This document shows positions 1-8,650 of a stretch of DNA of 12,615 nucleotides, one piece after another. Numbering within the stretch: the stretch's first letter is position 1; each line of letters begins with the position of its first letter. The DNA comes from Stenotrophomonas maltophilia (GTDB lineage Bacteria; Pseudomonadota; Gammaproteobacteria; Xanthomonadales; Xanthomonadaceae), in assembly GCA_002386405.1 (NCBI GenBank), contig DGIP01000072.1:619-13233 (forward strand), written 5' to 3'. The translations under genes were made by a program, and so were the position numbers. The notes beneath the pieces are model-generated. The model was not told the origin of the DNA, ran no database searches, and saw only the letters and a program-made list of their open reading frames with translations.

Positions 1-1332
1 ACCAACCCCACCATCACCGTGTCGGTTGCACCGGCCAATGGCACCGCGAGGGTGAACGGCGATGGCACCATCAGCTACACGCCCAACGCCGGTTTCACCG
101 GTCCGGACACCTTCACCTACCAGGCCTGCCTGCCGGCGCCCGCTGCCGGGGTCTGCGATACCGCCACTGTCGCGCTCACCGTGGCCGCCACCTCGGTGAC
201 GGTGGTGAATGATGACTTCACCGGCACCCCGATCGCGCCGGCCACCGGTGGCAGCACCGCCAGCGTGCTGCTCAACGACACGTTCAATGGCGCGCCGATC
301 GTGCCCGGCACCACGCCGGTGACGGCGTCGCTGGTCAACCCCGTCGCCGGCTACAGCATGGCAACCAACGGCGTGGTCAGCGTCGCCGCAGGCACCACCC
401 CGGCGGCGGTGACGCTCAGCTACCAGGCGTGCGAAAACGCGGTGCCCACCGACTGCGCGCAGGGCACCGCCGTGGTTGCGGTCAGCCCGGTCGCGGCCGA
501 TGACACCCTGTCGGCCACGGCGGGTACCACCACCGTGCTCAACGTCACCGCCAATGACACGCTGCCGACCAACCCCACCATCACCGTGTCGGTGGCACCG
601 GCCAACGGCACCGTCGTGGTGAATGGCGATGGCACCATCAGCTACACCCCGACCGGACCCTTCACCGGCGCGGACAGCTTCACTTACCAGGTGTGCCTGC
701 CGGCCCCCGGCGCGGGGGTGTGCGACACCGCCACCGTCAGCCTGACAGTGACCGCAAGCGCGCTGGTTGCGGTGGGCGATGACTTCAGCGGGGTGCCGGT
801 CGCGCCGACCGGGGGCAGCACCGCCAGCGTGCTGCTCAACGACACCTTCAACGGTGCGCCGATCGTGCCGGGCACCACGCCGGTGACCGCGTCGCTGGTC
901 AGCGCGGTGCCGGGCTACAGCATGGCCGCCAACGGGGTGGTCACGGTTGCGCCGGGCACCACGCCCGCCGCCACCACGCTCACCTACCAGGTGTGCGAGA
1001 ACGCACAGCCGGCCAACTGCGCGCAGGCCACGGCGCTGGTCGCGGTGCGTCCCAACGCGGCCGATGACACCCTGCCCGCCGGCAGCGGCACCACCGTGCT
1101 CAACGTGGCGGCCAACGACACCTTGCCGCTGGGTCCGGTGTTCACCGTGTCGGTGCCGCCCACCAATGGCACCGCCGTGGTCAACGGCGACAACACCATC
1201 AGCTACACGCCCACTGCCGGCTTCACCGGTACCGACAGCTTCACCTACCAGGTGTGCCTGCCCGCGCCGAACCTCAACGTGTGCGATACCGCCACAGTCA
1301 GCGTGACAGTCACGGCGGCGCTGCTGGATGCC
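1..1332 (+). repeat. Tandem long (A-type) repeat units, about 567 bases each
   Basis: Two complete units are visible, 205-771 (189 codons) and 772-1332 (187 codons), plus the last 204 bases of a preceding unit at the window start. Bases 1-26 are identical to 568-593, exactly one 567-base period later. Each unit encodes two Ig-like modules. The first begins DDF and contains [19 protein letters not shown]. The second begins ADDTL and ends with [19 protein letters not shown] and a second Cys. The near identity at DNA level, including the stretch around 270-320 against 837-887, points to recent duplication or ongoing homogenisation. More copies probably lie upstream of the window. Confidence 0.88.
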
Positions 1333-3783
1333 GTGGACGACACCGCCACCAACGTGCCGGCCACCGGCGCGCTGGGCCTGCTCAACGTGTTCGCCAACGA
1401 CACCTTCAATGGCGCCGCGCTCGATCCGGCCACGGTGGTGCTGACCCCGAACAACACCACGGCGCTGACCATCCAGCCCAACGGCAGCCTGGACGTGGCA
1501 GCAGGTACGCCCGGCGTCACCTACACCACCACTTACCGCATCTGCCTGGTGGCACAGCCGACGGTGTGCGACATCGGCACGGTGTCGGTCACCCTGGCCG
1601 CCACGCCCGGCCTGCTGGACGCAGTGGATGACACGGTGGCCAACGTACCGGCCTCCGGTGCCACCGGTGTGGCCAACGTGCTGGCCAACGACACCTACAA
1701 CAGCGCCGCGCTCGATCCGGCCACGGTGGTGCTGACCCCGGTCAACACCGCAGTGCTGACCATCCAGCCCAATGGCAGTGTCAATGTGGCGGCCGGTACC
1801 CCGGGCAGCACCTACACCACCACCTACCAGATCTGCCTGGTGGCACAACCGGCGGTGTGCGATATCGGCACGGTCTCGGTCACACTCGCCAACCCCGCCG
1901 TGCTGGTGGCGGCCGACGACAGCGTGGTCGATGTGCCGGCGGCCGGTGCCAGCGCCGTGATCAATGTGCTGACAAACGACAGCTTGAACGGCGCGCCGCT
2001 GGATCCGGCGACCGTCGTGCTGACCCCGGTCAATACCGCCGCGCTGACCATCCAGCCCAACGGCAGCGTGAACGTGGCGGCCGGCACGCCCGGTACCACC
2101 TACACCACCACCTACCAGATCTGCCTGGTGGCGCAGCCCACCGTCTGCGCGACCGGCACGGTGTCGGTCACGCTGGCGGCGGCGCCGCTGGCTGTACCGG
2201 TGGCCAACCCCGACCAGGCCACGACGCCGCAGGACGGGCAGATCGACGTGCCGGTGCTGGCCAACGACCTGGTCAACGGTGCGCCGCTGGATCCGCAGAC
2301 AGTGGCCGTGACCATCACCACTGCACCTGCGTCGGGCACCGCCGTGGTCCTGGCCGGAGGCATCGTGCGCTACACCCCGGCCCCCAACTACAGCGGCCCG
2401 GACACCTTCACCTACACCGTGTGCAACCAGGCTTCGCCGCCGGACTGCAGCAGCGCCACCGTCACCGTGCAGGTAGAGCTCAACGACGTGGACGTGGTGG
2501 ACGAGAACATCACCGTGCTCAGCGGCACCACCACCACGGTGCCGCTGCTGGACAACCTCACCACCAGCGGCGCGCGCATCAATGCAGCCTCCATGCGCCT
2601 GGCACGTGCCGCAGTCAACGGCCGCGCAACCTGTGCCAACGGCGATTGCATCTACACCGCCTTCGTCGGCTACAGCGGCCTGGACAACTTCAGCTACACC
2701 ATCTGCGACAACTCCGTGCCCACCCCGGTGTGCGTGGAAGGTCGGGTCAACGTGGTGGTCACCGCCGATCCGGTGGTGCTGCGCCTGACCAAGCAGGCCA
2801 CCCAGCGCAGCGTGCAGGTGGGCGACGTGGTGCGCTACGTGGTCACCGTGGAGAACATGGGCGACTTCGACGCGCTGGGCGTGACCCTGCTCGATACCCT
2901 GCCGAGTGGCTTCACCTTCATCCCGGGTGGCTTCGAGGCCCACGATGCCGACAACGCCGCACGTGCCAGCGGCGTGGCACCGCTGCAGATCGATGGCCTG
3001 GATATCCCGGCAGGTGGCTCGGCGACGCTCGTGTACTACCTGCGGGTGGGGGCGGGTGTCGGGCTGGGTGTGCACACCAACCGCATCACCGCAGCAGACG
3101 TGCTGGGCACCACCATCAGCAACGTGGCCTCGGCCGACGTGGAGGTGATCGGCGATCCGCTGCTGGATGAGAGCCTGGTGATCGGCAGTGTGTTTGACGA
3201 CCACAACGGCAACGGCGTGCAGGATGCCGGCGAGCGCGGCATCCCCGGCGTGCGCGTGGTGTCGGTGGAAGGCCTGGTGATCGAAACCGACGCCTACGGC
3301 CGCTACCACCTGGTTGGCATCAACGGCGGCCAGGCGCGCGGGCGCAACTTCATCCTCAAGGTCGACCCGAGCACCCTGCCGGCCGAGGCACGCTTCACCA
3401 CCCGCAACCCGCTCGTGCGGCGGATCACCCCGGGGCTGCCGGTGCGCTTCGACTTCGGTGTCGCCTTGCCACAGGGGCGCATGGAGGCGGGACCACCGCG
3501 ATCGGTACTGGAGGTGGGCGAGGGGCTGTTCGTACCCGGCCAGGCCACGCTCGGCCCGGCGGCTGAAGCGGTGCTGGCGCACGCCGCCCGCACGCTGCAG
3601 GCGCAGGGCGGTGGGCAGCTCAACGTGGCCGTGGGGCAGGCCACGCCCGAACTGGCCGCACAGCGTGCCGATGCGTTGCGGCAGGCATTGCTGCCACGCC
3701 TTCCGGCCGACGTTGCCGCCCGTGTGCAGGTCCAGGTGCAGCCCACTGCGCCGGCCCGCCCCGCCACCCGTGCGGATCGCTGA
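1..3783 (+). CDS. Large repeat-containing surface protein (Ig/cadherin-like repeats, DUF11, SdrD-type B domain, degenerate OmpA-like end), 5' partial
   Basis: The reading frame is open from the first base of the window to the TGA at 3781-3783 (1260 codons seen), so the N-terminus and any signal peptide lie upstream. In order it shows: Ig/cadherin-like repeats, several with an ANDT or LNDT core and an SYTP...FTG.D.FTYQ strand pattern (1-2769); a DUF11-type domain (about 2770-3156) with [19 protein letters not shown] and DTLPSGF; an SdrD/Cna B-like domain (about 3175-3477) with [20 protein letters not shown] and TDAYGRYHL; and a short OmpA-like C-terminus (about 3505-3750) with [15 protein letters not shown]. 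Composition is rich in Thr, Ala, Val and Asn, with few Lys, as in secreted adhesin-like proteins. Families of this build are exported and exposed at the envelope. A role in adhesion or as a stalk is inference. It is probably co-transcribed with the barrel gene that starts at 3794. I do not recognise a gene name. Confidence 0.85.
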   Translation, partial: TNPTITVSVAPANGTARVNGDGTISYTPNAGFTGPDTFTYQACLPAPAAGVCDTATVALTVAATSVTVVNDDFTGTPIAPATGGSTASVLLNDTFNGAPIVPGTTPVTASLVNPVAGYSMATNGVVSVAAGTTPAAVTLSYQACENAVPTDCAQGTAVVAVSPVAADDTLSATAGTTTVLNVTANDTLPTNPTITVSVAPANGTVVVNGDGTISYTPTGPFTGADSFTYQVCLPAPGAGVCDTATVSLTVTASALVAVGDDFSGVPVAPTGGSTASVLLNDTFNGAPIVPGTTPVTASLVSAVPGYSMAANGVVTVAPGTTPAATTLTYQVCENAQPANCAQATALVAVRPNAADDTLPAGSGTTVLNVAANDTLPLGPVFTVSVPPTNGTAVVNGDNTISYTPTAGFTGTDSFTYQVCLPAPNLNVCDTATVSVTVTAALLDAVDDTATNVPATGALGLLNVFANDTFNGAALDPATVVLTPNNTTALTIQPNGSLDVAAGTPGVTYTTTYRICLVAQPTVCDIGTVSVTLAATPGLLDAVDDTVANVPASGATGVANVLANDTYNSAALDPATVVLTPVNTAVLTIQPNGSVNVAAGTPGSTYTTTYQICLVAQPAVCDIGTVSVTLANPAVLVAADDSVVDVPAAGASAVINVLTNDSLNGAPLDPATVVLTPVNTAALTIQPNGSVNVAAGTPGTTYTTTYQICLVAQPTVCATGTVSVTLAAAPLAVPVANPDQATTPQDGQIDVPVLANDLVNGAPLDPQTVAVTITTAPASGTAVVLAGGIVRYTPAPNYSGPDTFTYTVCNQASPPDCSSATVTVQVELNDVDVVDENITVLSGTTTTVPLLDNLTTSGARINAASMRLARAAVNGRATCANGDCIYTAFVGYSGLDNFSYTICDNSVPTPVCVEGRVNVVVTADPVVLRLTKQATQRSVQVGDVVRYVVTVENMGDFDALGVTLLDTLPSGFTFIPGGFEAHDADNAARASGVAPLQIDGLDIPAGGSATLVYYLRVGAGVGLGVHTNRITAADVLGTTISNVASADVEVIGDPLLDESLVIGSVFDDHNGNGVQDAGERGIPGVRVVSVEGLVIETDAYGRYHLVGINGGQARGRNFILKVDPSTLPAEARFTTRNPLVRRITPGLPVRFDFGVALPQGRMEAGPPRSVLEVGEGLFVPGQATLGPAAEAVLAHAARTLQAQGGGQLNVAVGQATPELAAQRADALRQALLPRLPADVAARVQVQVQPTAPARPATRADR
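1333..2205 (+). repeat. Three tandem short (B-type) repeat units, about 290 bases each
   Basis: The units are 1333-1623 (97 codons), 1624-1911 (96 codons) and 1912-2205 (98 codons). Each has an NDT or NDS core, [25 protein letters not shown], a TYTTTY strand and ICLVAQP followed by a second Cys, then GTVSVTLA. The second and third units are the most alike. The first two share the same run of bases around [10 protein letters not shown]. Each unit corresponds to one Ig-like module and resembles the first half of an A-type unit (NDTFNGA, VAAGT, YQ.C...Q), so the two repeat classes probably descend from one ancestral module. Confidence 0.87.
2206..2769 (+). repeat. Two diverged Ig/cadherin-like modules at the end of the repeat array
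   Basis: The module at 2206-2493 keeps the canonical pattern: [35 protein letters not shown], and a second Cys in the next few residues. The module at 2494-2769 is more diverged. It has [15 protein letters not shown], a [12 protein letters not shown] strand with its Cys partner, and an additional Cys pair (TCANGDC) earlier in the fold, which no other module has. Divergence rises toward the C-terminal boundary of the array, the usual picture when the central units are amplified and the edge units are old. Module edges are approximate. Confidence 0.7.
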
Positions 3784-3787
3784 GGAG
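3782..3787 (+). promoter_or_regulatory. Ribosome binding site overlapping the upstream stop codon
   Basis: GAGGAG overlaps the last two bases of the TGA stop of the repeat protein and lies 6 bases before the ATG at 3794. This spacing decides the start: the alternative in-frame ATG at 3788 directly abuts the site and would leave no spacer. The overlap suggests translational coupling between the two genes. Confidence 0.8.
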
Positions 3788-3793
3788 ATGCCC

Positions 3794-6700
3794 ATGATCA
3801 ACAAGACCTCACTCAGCCCCCTGGTGCTCCTGCTGGTGCTGTGGCTGCCGACCAGCCACGCGCAGGCCCCGCAACCCGTGCCGGAGGTGCCCACCACGCT
3901 GTGCGGCGTGGATGGCTGCCGCCAGGGCAACGACCTGCTGCTGCAGGTGCACCCGGCGGCGGATGCGCCGTCCGATCCGACGGCGCCCGGCGCGTTCGTG
4001 CCGGCGCCCAATGGCGCCTCGGCCACCGAGCTGCCTGACGGCGCGGTGGTGTGGGCCACCGAAGACCCGGCACTGTCGGCGCCGGTGCTCAACGTGCAGA
4101 CCGGTTCGATGGCCCCGTTCGAGAACGGACGCCTGACCAAGCCGCTGCGCTTCCATGGCTACAACAACTACGCCTCGTTCATCGAACGGCTGGAAGTGGT
4201 GATCTATCGCGGCAGCGACACCGACCTGGTCACGCCGCTGGCGCGCATCGAGATGCCGGTCGACTACGTGGGCAACACCGAATGGGACGGCCAGTTGCCG
4301 GAAAACCTGAACCTGCGCGTCGGCGATGACCTGCAGTACATCGCCCGCGCCTATGGCCGCGACGGTTCGTTCGATGAAACCAATGCCCAGCGCTTCCAGC
4401 TGGTACTGCCCACCGATTACGAGCGTGGCACCCAGCTGGTCCGCGACAACGTGCAGCGCACCCTGGGCCGGGTACTGGATGGCGACGATGCGCAGGCCCA
4501 GCAGCTCAGCAATGCCATCTATGGCCAGAACGCGCTGCGCCAGCAGAACATCCCGATCTACGGCTCGCGGGTGCGCATCTACGGGCGTGGACTGAGCCCC
4601 AACGCACGGGTGCTGATCAACGGCCAGAGCTTCCCGGTGGACCTGGAGCAGAAGTTCGCCGCCGAGTTCCTGGAACCAATCGGCCAGCACCGCTACACCG
4701 TGCAGGTGGAGGCCATGGATGCGCCAACCCTGACCCGCACGCTGGACGTGGAGGTCACCGGCAGCTACCGGTTCCTGGTGGCACTGGCTGACGTGACGTT
4801 GTCGCGCAACACCGCCAGCGGCAACCTCGACCCCCTTGCCGCCGACCGCGACCAGGACGACAGCTTCCTCAGCGAAGGCCGGCTGGCGTTCTACCTGAAG
4901 AGCAAGCTGCGCGGCAAATACCTGGTCACCGCGCAGGCCGACACCTACGACCGCGAACTGAAGCGGCTGTTCGACGGCTTCCTGGATGCCGATGCACGCG
5001 ATGTGTTCCGCCGCCTGGACCCGGACCAGTACTACCCGGTGTATGGCGACGACTCCACCACCTATCGCGACGTCGATACGCAGGGCAAGTTGTACGTACG
5101 CGTGGACTGGGACCAGAACCAGGCGCTGTGGGGCAACTTCGCCACCGGCTTCACCGGTACCGAGTACGGCCAATACGTGCGGTCGTTGTACGGCGCGGCG
5201 GTGAGCTGGCGCTCGCGCGCGACCACGCCGCTGGGCGATCCGCGTTCGCTGTTGAAGGCGTTCGGTTCCGAAGCGCAGTCCGCGCTGGGGCACAGCGAAT
5301 TCCTCGGCACCGGCGGCAGCCTGTACTACCTGCGCCACACCGACCTGCTGCCCGGCTCGGAGCAGGTGGTGCTGGAAGTGCGCGACCGCACCACCGGCCG
5401 CACCGAGGTGCGCACCAACCTGCAGCGCGGCGTGGATTACGAGATCAACGAAATCCAGGGCCGCCTGTTCCTGACCCGCGCGCTGTCGCAGATCACCCGC
5501 GAGAACGTGCGCACGCTGACCCGCGACACCCCGCTGGACGGCTACGACCAGCTGCTGCTGGTGGACTACGAGTACATCCCAGTGGGCTTCAGCACCGACG
5601 ATGTCAGTGCCGGCCTGCGCGGCAAGCAGTGGCTGGGCGACCATGTGGCGATCGGCGGTACCTACGTCGATGAAAACCGCAGTGGCGACGACTACAGCCT
5701 GATGGGCGCCGACCTCACCCTGCAGGCCGGGCGTGGCACGTACCTCAAGCTGGAGCAGACCCGTACCGAAGCCACCGCTGCGCCGATCTTCTATTCGGAT
5801 AACGGCGGCCTGAGCTTCATCCAGCGCAATCCGGTCAGCGCCGACCGCAAGGGCGATGCCCGCGCGGTGGAAGCGCGCGCCAACCTGCGCGAGCTGGGCT
5901 GGACCAGGCAGGACTGGAGCATGGGGGCCTGGTGGCGCGACGTGGATGCCGGTTTCTCGGTCTCGCGCATGGACAGCGGGCTGGCACTGGAAGAGTACGG
6001 CGCGGAGTTCCTGGGCTACTTCACCGACAACCTGAGCCTGTACGGCCGGCACAGCCGCGCCGAACGCGGTGAAGTCGCCGTGGAGCAGTCGCAGCTCACG
6101 ATGGACTGGCGGCTGGGCAACGATGGCCAGCTCGGTGCCGAACTGCGCCGGGTACGCGAGGAAAACGCCGGTACCGATGTGGACGGCACGCTGGCGGCGC
6201 TGAGCTACCGGCAGCGCTTCGGTGCCAAGTGGGAGCTGTACGGGGTAGGGCAGCTGACCGTGGATGACGACGGCGGCGCTTACGAGAAGAACGACCTGGC
6301 CACGCTGGGTGCACGCTACCTGTTCGGCAACCGCTCCAGCCTCGGCGCGGAGGTGAGCAGTGGCAGCCGCGGCGATGGGGCCAAGCTCGAGGGCGAATAC
6401 TGGATGACGCCCGAGCACAGCTTCTACGGCAACTACAGCTACAGCACCGACCGCACCACCACCGACCCGCTGTACGACACCGGGCTGCAGTCGGGCTGGA
6501 CGCTGGGCCAGCGCTGGCGCCTGAGCAACCAGGTCAACGTGTTCAACGAAAGCCAGTACCTGAAGGACCGCCGCGACGACAGCGCCGGACTGGTGCACAC
6601 CTTCGGCATGGACTTCTACCCGGCACAAGGCTGGACGCTGGGCTTCAGCGTGATGGATGGCGAGCTGGACGCCACCACCGGGCGGGTCGACCGCCGCGCG

Positions 6701-7408
6701 TACAGCGTCAACGGCGGCCGCACCGATGCGAACACGCAGTGGACCAGCAAGCTGGAATACCGCCGCGATGAAGGCGCCGAAGACCGCCGCCAGTGGGTGA
6801 CCACCAACCGGCTGCTTTACAAGATCAACGAAGACTGGCGCATCGCGTTGCGCGCCAACTATGCCGACACCGACGACAGGCGCAACCCGCTGGCCGATGC
6901 CAAGCTGGTGGAATCCAACCTGGGCTTCGCCTGGCGCCCGCACGACAACACACGCTGGGCGGCGTTCGGCAAGTACACCTATCTCTATGACGTGGCGTCG
7001 CTGGGCCAGGTGGGCGGCAACGTGTACGACCAGAAATCGCAGATCGTCTCGTTCGAGGGCGTGATGCAGGTCAGCGACCGCTGGGAGCTGGCCGGCAAGC
7101 TGGCCGGGCGCTGGGGCGATTACCGCACCGGGCGCGGCGAGGGCGAGTGGCTGGACAGCCGGGTCAACTTCTCGGCCCTGCAGCTGCGCTACCGGTTGTT
7201 CGCGCAGTGGGAAGCCATGGGCGAGTACCGCTGGCTGGATGTGCGCGAGGGCGGCGACAAGAAAGGCTGGCTGGTGGGCGTGGACCGCCAGGTGGGCCAG
7301 AACTTCAAGATCGGGGCGGGGTACAACTTCACCGAGTTCAGCGATGACCTGACCGAGCTGCGGTATGAGGCGAAGGGGTTCTTCTTGAATTTGTCTGGCT
7401 ATTATTAA
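3794..7408 (+). CDS. Large outer-membrane beta-barrel protein with periplasmic-type N-terminal domains, partner of the upstream repeat protein
   Basis: This is a 1204-residue protein starting at ATG 3794, with a signal peptide: Lys at position 4, a Leu/Val-rich core, then SHAQA, with cleavage around residues 23-25. A Pro/Ala-rich stretch with two close cysteines (37 and 42) follows. Residues of about 105-340 look like soluble beta domains (GYNNYASFIERLEVVIYRG; IPIYGSRVRIYGRGLSPNA). A distinctive block at about 360-450 contains YLKSKLRGKYLVTAQADTYD, DPDQYYPVYGDD, and GKLYVRVDWDQ followed by LWGNF. The remainder is dominated by alternating amphipathic strands rich in Trp, Tyr, Asp and Arg, ending in FFLNLSGYY. 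A terminal aromatic strand of this kind is what the BAM complex recognises in outer-membrane barrels. I infer an outer-membrane location. The function is unknown to me; anchoring or exporting the upstream protein is the most economical guess. It is not a TonB-dependent receptor by eye, since no plug domain or TonB box was seen. Confidence 0.82.
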   Translation: MINKTSLSPLVLLLVLWLPTSHAQAPQPVPEVPTTLCGVDGCRQGNDLLLQVHPAADAPSDPTAPGAFVPAPNGASATELPDGAVVWATEDPALSAPVLNVQTGSMAPFENGRLTKPLRFHGYNNYASFIERLEVVIYRGSDTDLVTPLARIEMPVDYVGNTEWDGQLPENLNLRVGDDLQYIARAYGRDGSFDETNAQRFQLVLPTDYERGTQLVRDNVQRTLGRVLDGDDAQAQQLSNAIYGQNALRQQNIPIYGSRVRIYGRGLSPNARVLINGQSFPVDLEQKFAAEFLEPIGQHRYTVQVEAMDAPTLTRTLDVEVTGSYRFLVALADVTLSRNTASGNLDPLAADRDQDDSFLSEGRLAFYLKSKLRGKYLVTAQADTYDRELKRLFDGFLDADARDVFRRLDPDQYYPVYGDDSTTYRDVDTQGKLYVRVDWDQNQALWGNFATGFTGTEYGQYVRSLYGAAVSWRSRATTPLGDPRSLLKAFGSEAQSALGHSEFLGTGGSLYYLRHTDLLPGSEQVVLEVRDRTTGRTEVRTNLQRGVDYEINEIQGRLFLTRALSQITRENVRTLTRDTPLDGYDQLLLVDYEYIPVGFSTDDVSAGLRGKQWLGDHVAIGGTYVDENRSGDDYSLMGADLTLQAGRGTYLKLEQTRTEATAAPIFYSDNGGLSFIQRNPVSADRKGDARAVEARANLRELGWTRQDWSMGAWWRDVDAGFSVSRMDSGLALEEYGAEFLGYFTDNLSLYGRHSRAERGEVAVEQSQLTMDWRLGNDGQLGAELRRVREENAGTDVDGTLAALSYRQRFGAKWELYGVGQLTVDDDGGAYEKNDLATLGARYLFGNRSSLGAEVSSGSRGDGAKLEGEYWMTPEHSFYGNYSYSTDRTTTDPLYDTGLQSGWTLGQRWRLSNQVNVFNESQYLKDRRDDSAGLVHTFGMDFYPAQGWTLGFSVMDGELDATTGRVDRRAYSVNGGRTDANTQWTSKLEYRRDEGAEDRRQWVTTNRLLYKINEDWRIALRANYADTDDRRNPLADAKLVESNLGFAWRPHDNTRWAAFGKYTYLYDVASLGQVGGNVYDQKSQIVSFEGVMQVSDRWELAGKLAGRWGDYRTGRGEGEWLDSRVNFSALQLRYRLFAQWEAMGEYRWLDVREGGDKKGWLVGVDRQVGQNFKIGAGYNFTEFSDDLTELRYEAKGFFLNLSGYY

Positions 7409-7556
7409 GCCCCGGAGCACCGCTTTTGGGCGGCCGTTCAGGCGTTTGGGGCCGGCAGTGCTGAATGCATGGCAACGTTTTCATCCTGAATGGGTGTCTT
7501 TTGGTGGGATTGTCCTGCCCAAAACGACGTGGTGATGACGTTTGTGAGCGTATGTC

Positions 7557-7569
7557 CTTGATTATCAAG
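7557..7569. promoter_or_regulatory. 13-base palindrome upstream of rpoH, possible operator
   Basis: CTTGAT-T-ATCAAG is a perfect inverted repeat with 6-base arms around one central base, in the lower-GC part of the intergenic region. It lies about 95 bases upstream of the -35 element of the predicted rpoH promoter. The arms resemble FNR half-sites (TTGAT/ATCAA), but the spacer is 1 base rather than 4, so I do not call it an FNR site. The binding protein, if any, is unknown. Confidence 0.35.
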
Positions 7570-7662
7570 TGAATAGGCTCAATAGCCAGCCACTCGCCAC
7601 TGTCACCATTTCGCGGTACGTTAGGGGCCTGATCTGCGTCAGCGTTTCACCCACGGAACGCT

Positions 7663-7691
7663 GGAACTTTTTGAACCGTCAGCAGTCCAAA
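7663..7691 (+). promoter_or_regulatory. Predicted sigma-E (RpoE) dependent promoter of rpoH
   Basis: GGAACTT at 7663-7669, a 16-base spacer, and TCCAAA at 7686-7691 match the sigma-E consensus -35 (GGAACTT) and a TCAAA/TCTGA-like -10. Transcription would begin near 7697-7700, giving a leader of roughly 16-19 bases before the ATG at 7716. Sigma-E control of rpoH is established in enterobacteria and links envelope stress to the cytoplasmic heat-shock response. Other rpoH promoters may exist upstream, but I could not identify one convincingly. Confidence 0.65.
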
Positions 7692-7715
7692 TACGGGACT
7701 GATAAGATGACCCCT

Positions 7716-8591
<876 letters not shown>

Positions 8592-8615
8592 CGCGGCGTC
8601 CAACGCAGTACACAG

Positions 8616-8640
8616 AAAACCCGGCAGCGCCGGGTTTTTT
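8616..8640. terminator. Rho-independent terminator shared by rpoH and purD
   Basis: The arms CCCGGC (8620-8625) and GCCGGG (8629-8634) form a perfect 6-pair GC stem around a 3-base loop, with TTTTTT following at 8635-8640. Four A residues precede the stem at 8616-8619, so the complementary strand also reads stem then TTTT. It lies 24 bases after the rpoH stop and 10 bases beyond the purD stop on the other strand, which is right for a bidirectional terminator between convergent genes. Confidence 0.92.
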
Positions 8641-8650
8641 GTTGGGTGGA

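Larger units (their letters stand above)
7409..7715. other. 307-base intergenic region between the barrel gene and rpoH
   Basis: No gene is supported here. GC drops relative to the neighbours (31 of 60 bases at 7501-7560, counted by hand). The stretch holds a 13-base palindrome (7557-7569) and a sigma-E type promoter (7663-7691), both listed separately. A weak inverted repeat TTTTGG...CCAAAA (7499-7524) has a long loop and no T-tract, so I see no convincing terminator for the barrel gene. The rpoH frame is open back to 7569, but the extra residues do not resemble the family. Confidence 0.6.

Noticed and set aside
1..1332. Regularly spaced repeats as a possible CRISPR array
   Set aside because: The repeats are 567 bases, in frame and protein-coding; there are no short identical repeats with unique spacers.
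1857..3170. A 437-codon plus-strand frame inside the repeat gene
   Set aside because: Arg/Gly/His-rich out-of-frame reading of the repeats; low sequence quality and overlaps a well-supported gene.
3809..7420. A 1203-codon open frame on the minus strand, antisense to the whole barrel gene
   Set aside because: Its product is rich in Ala, Val, Gln, His and Arg with no domain pattern, as expected from the complement of a high-GC gene with strong third-position bias. The plus-strand frame has a signal peptide, ribosome binding site and barrel features.
7499..7524. Inverted repeat TTTTGG...CCAAAA after the barrel gene as a terminator
   Set aside because: Six AT-heavy pairs with a 14-base loop and no T-tract; too weak to call.
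7569..7715. N-terminal extension of rpoH from a GTG at 7569
   Set aside because: The 49 extra residues do not match the sigma-32 family, and the predicted promoter lies within them.
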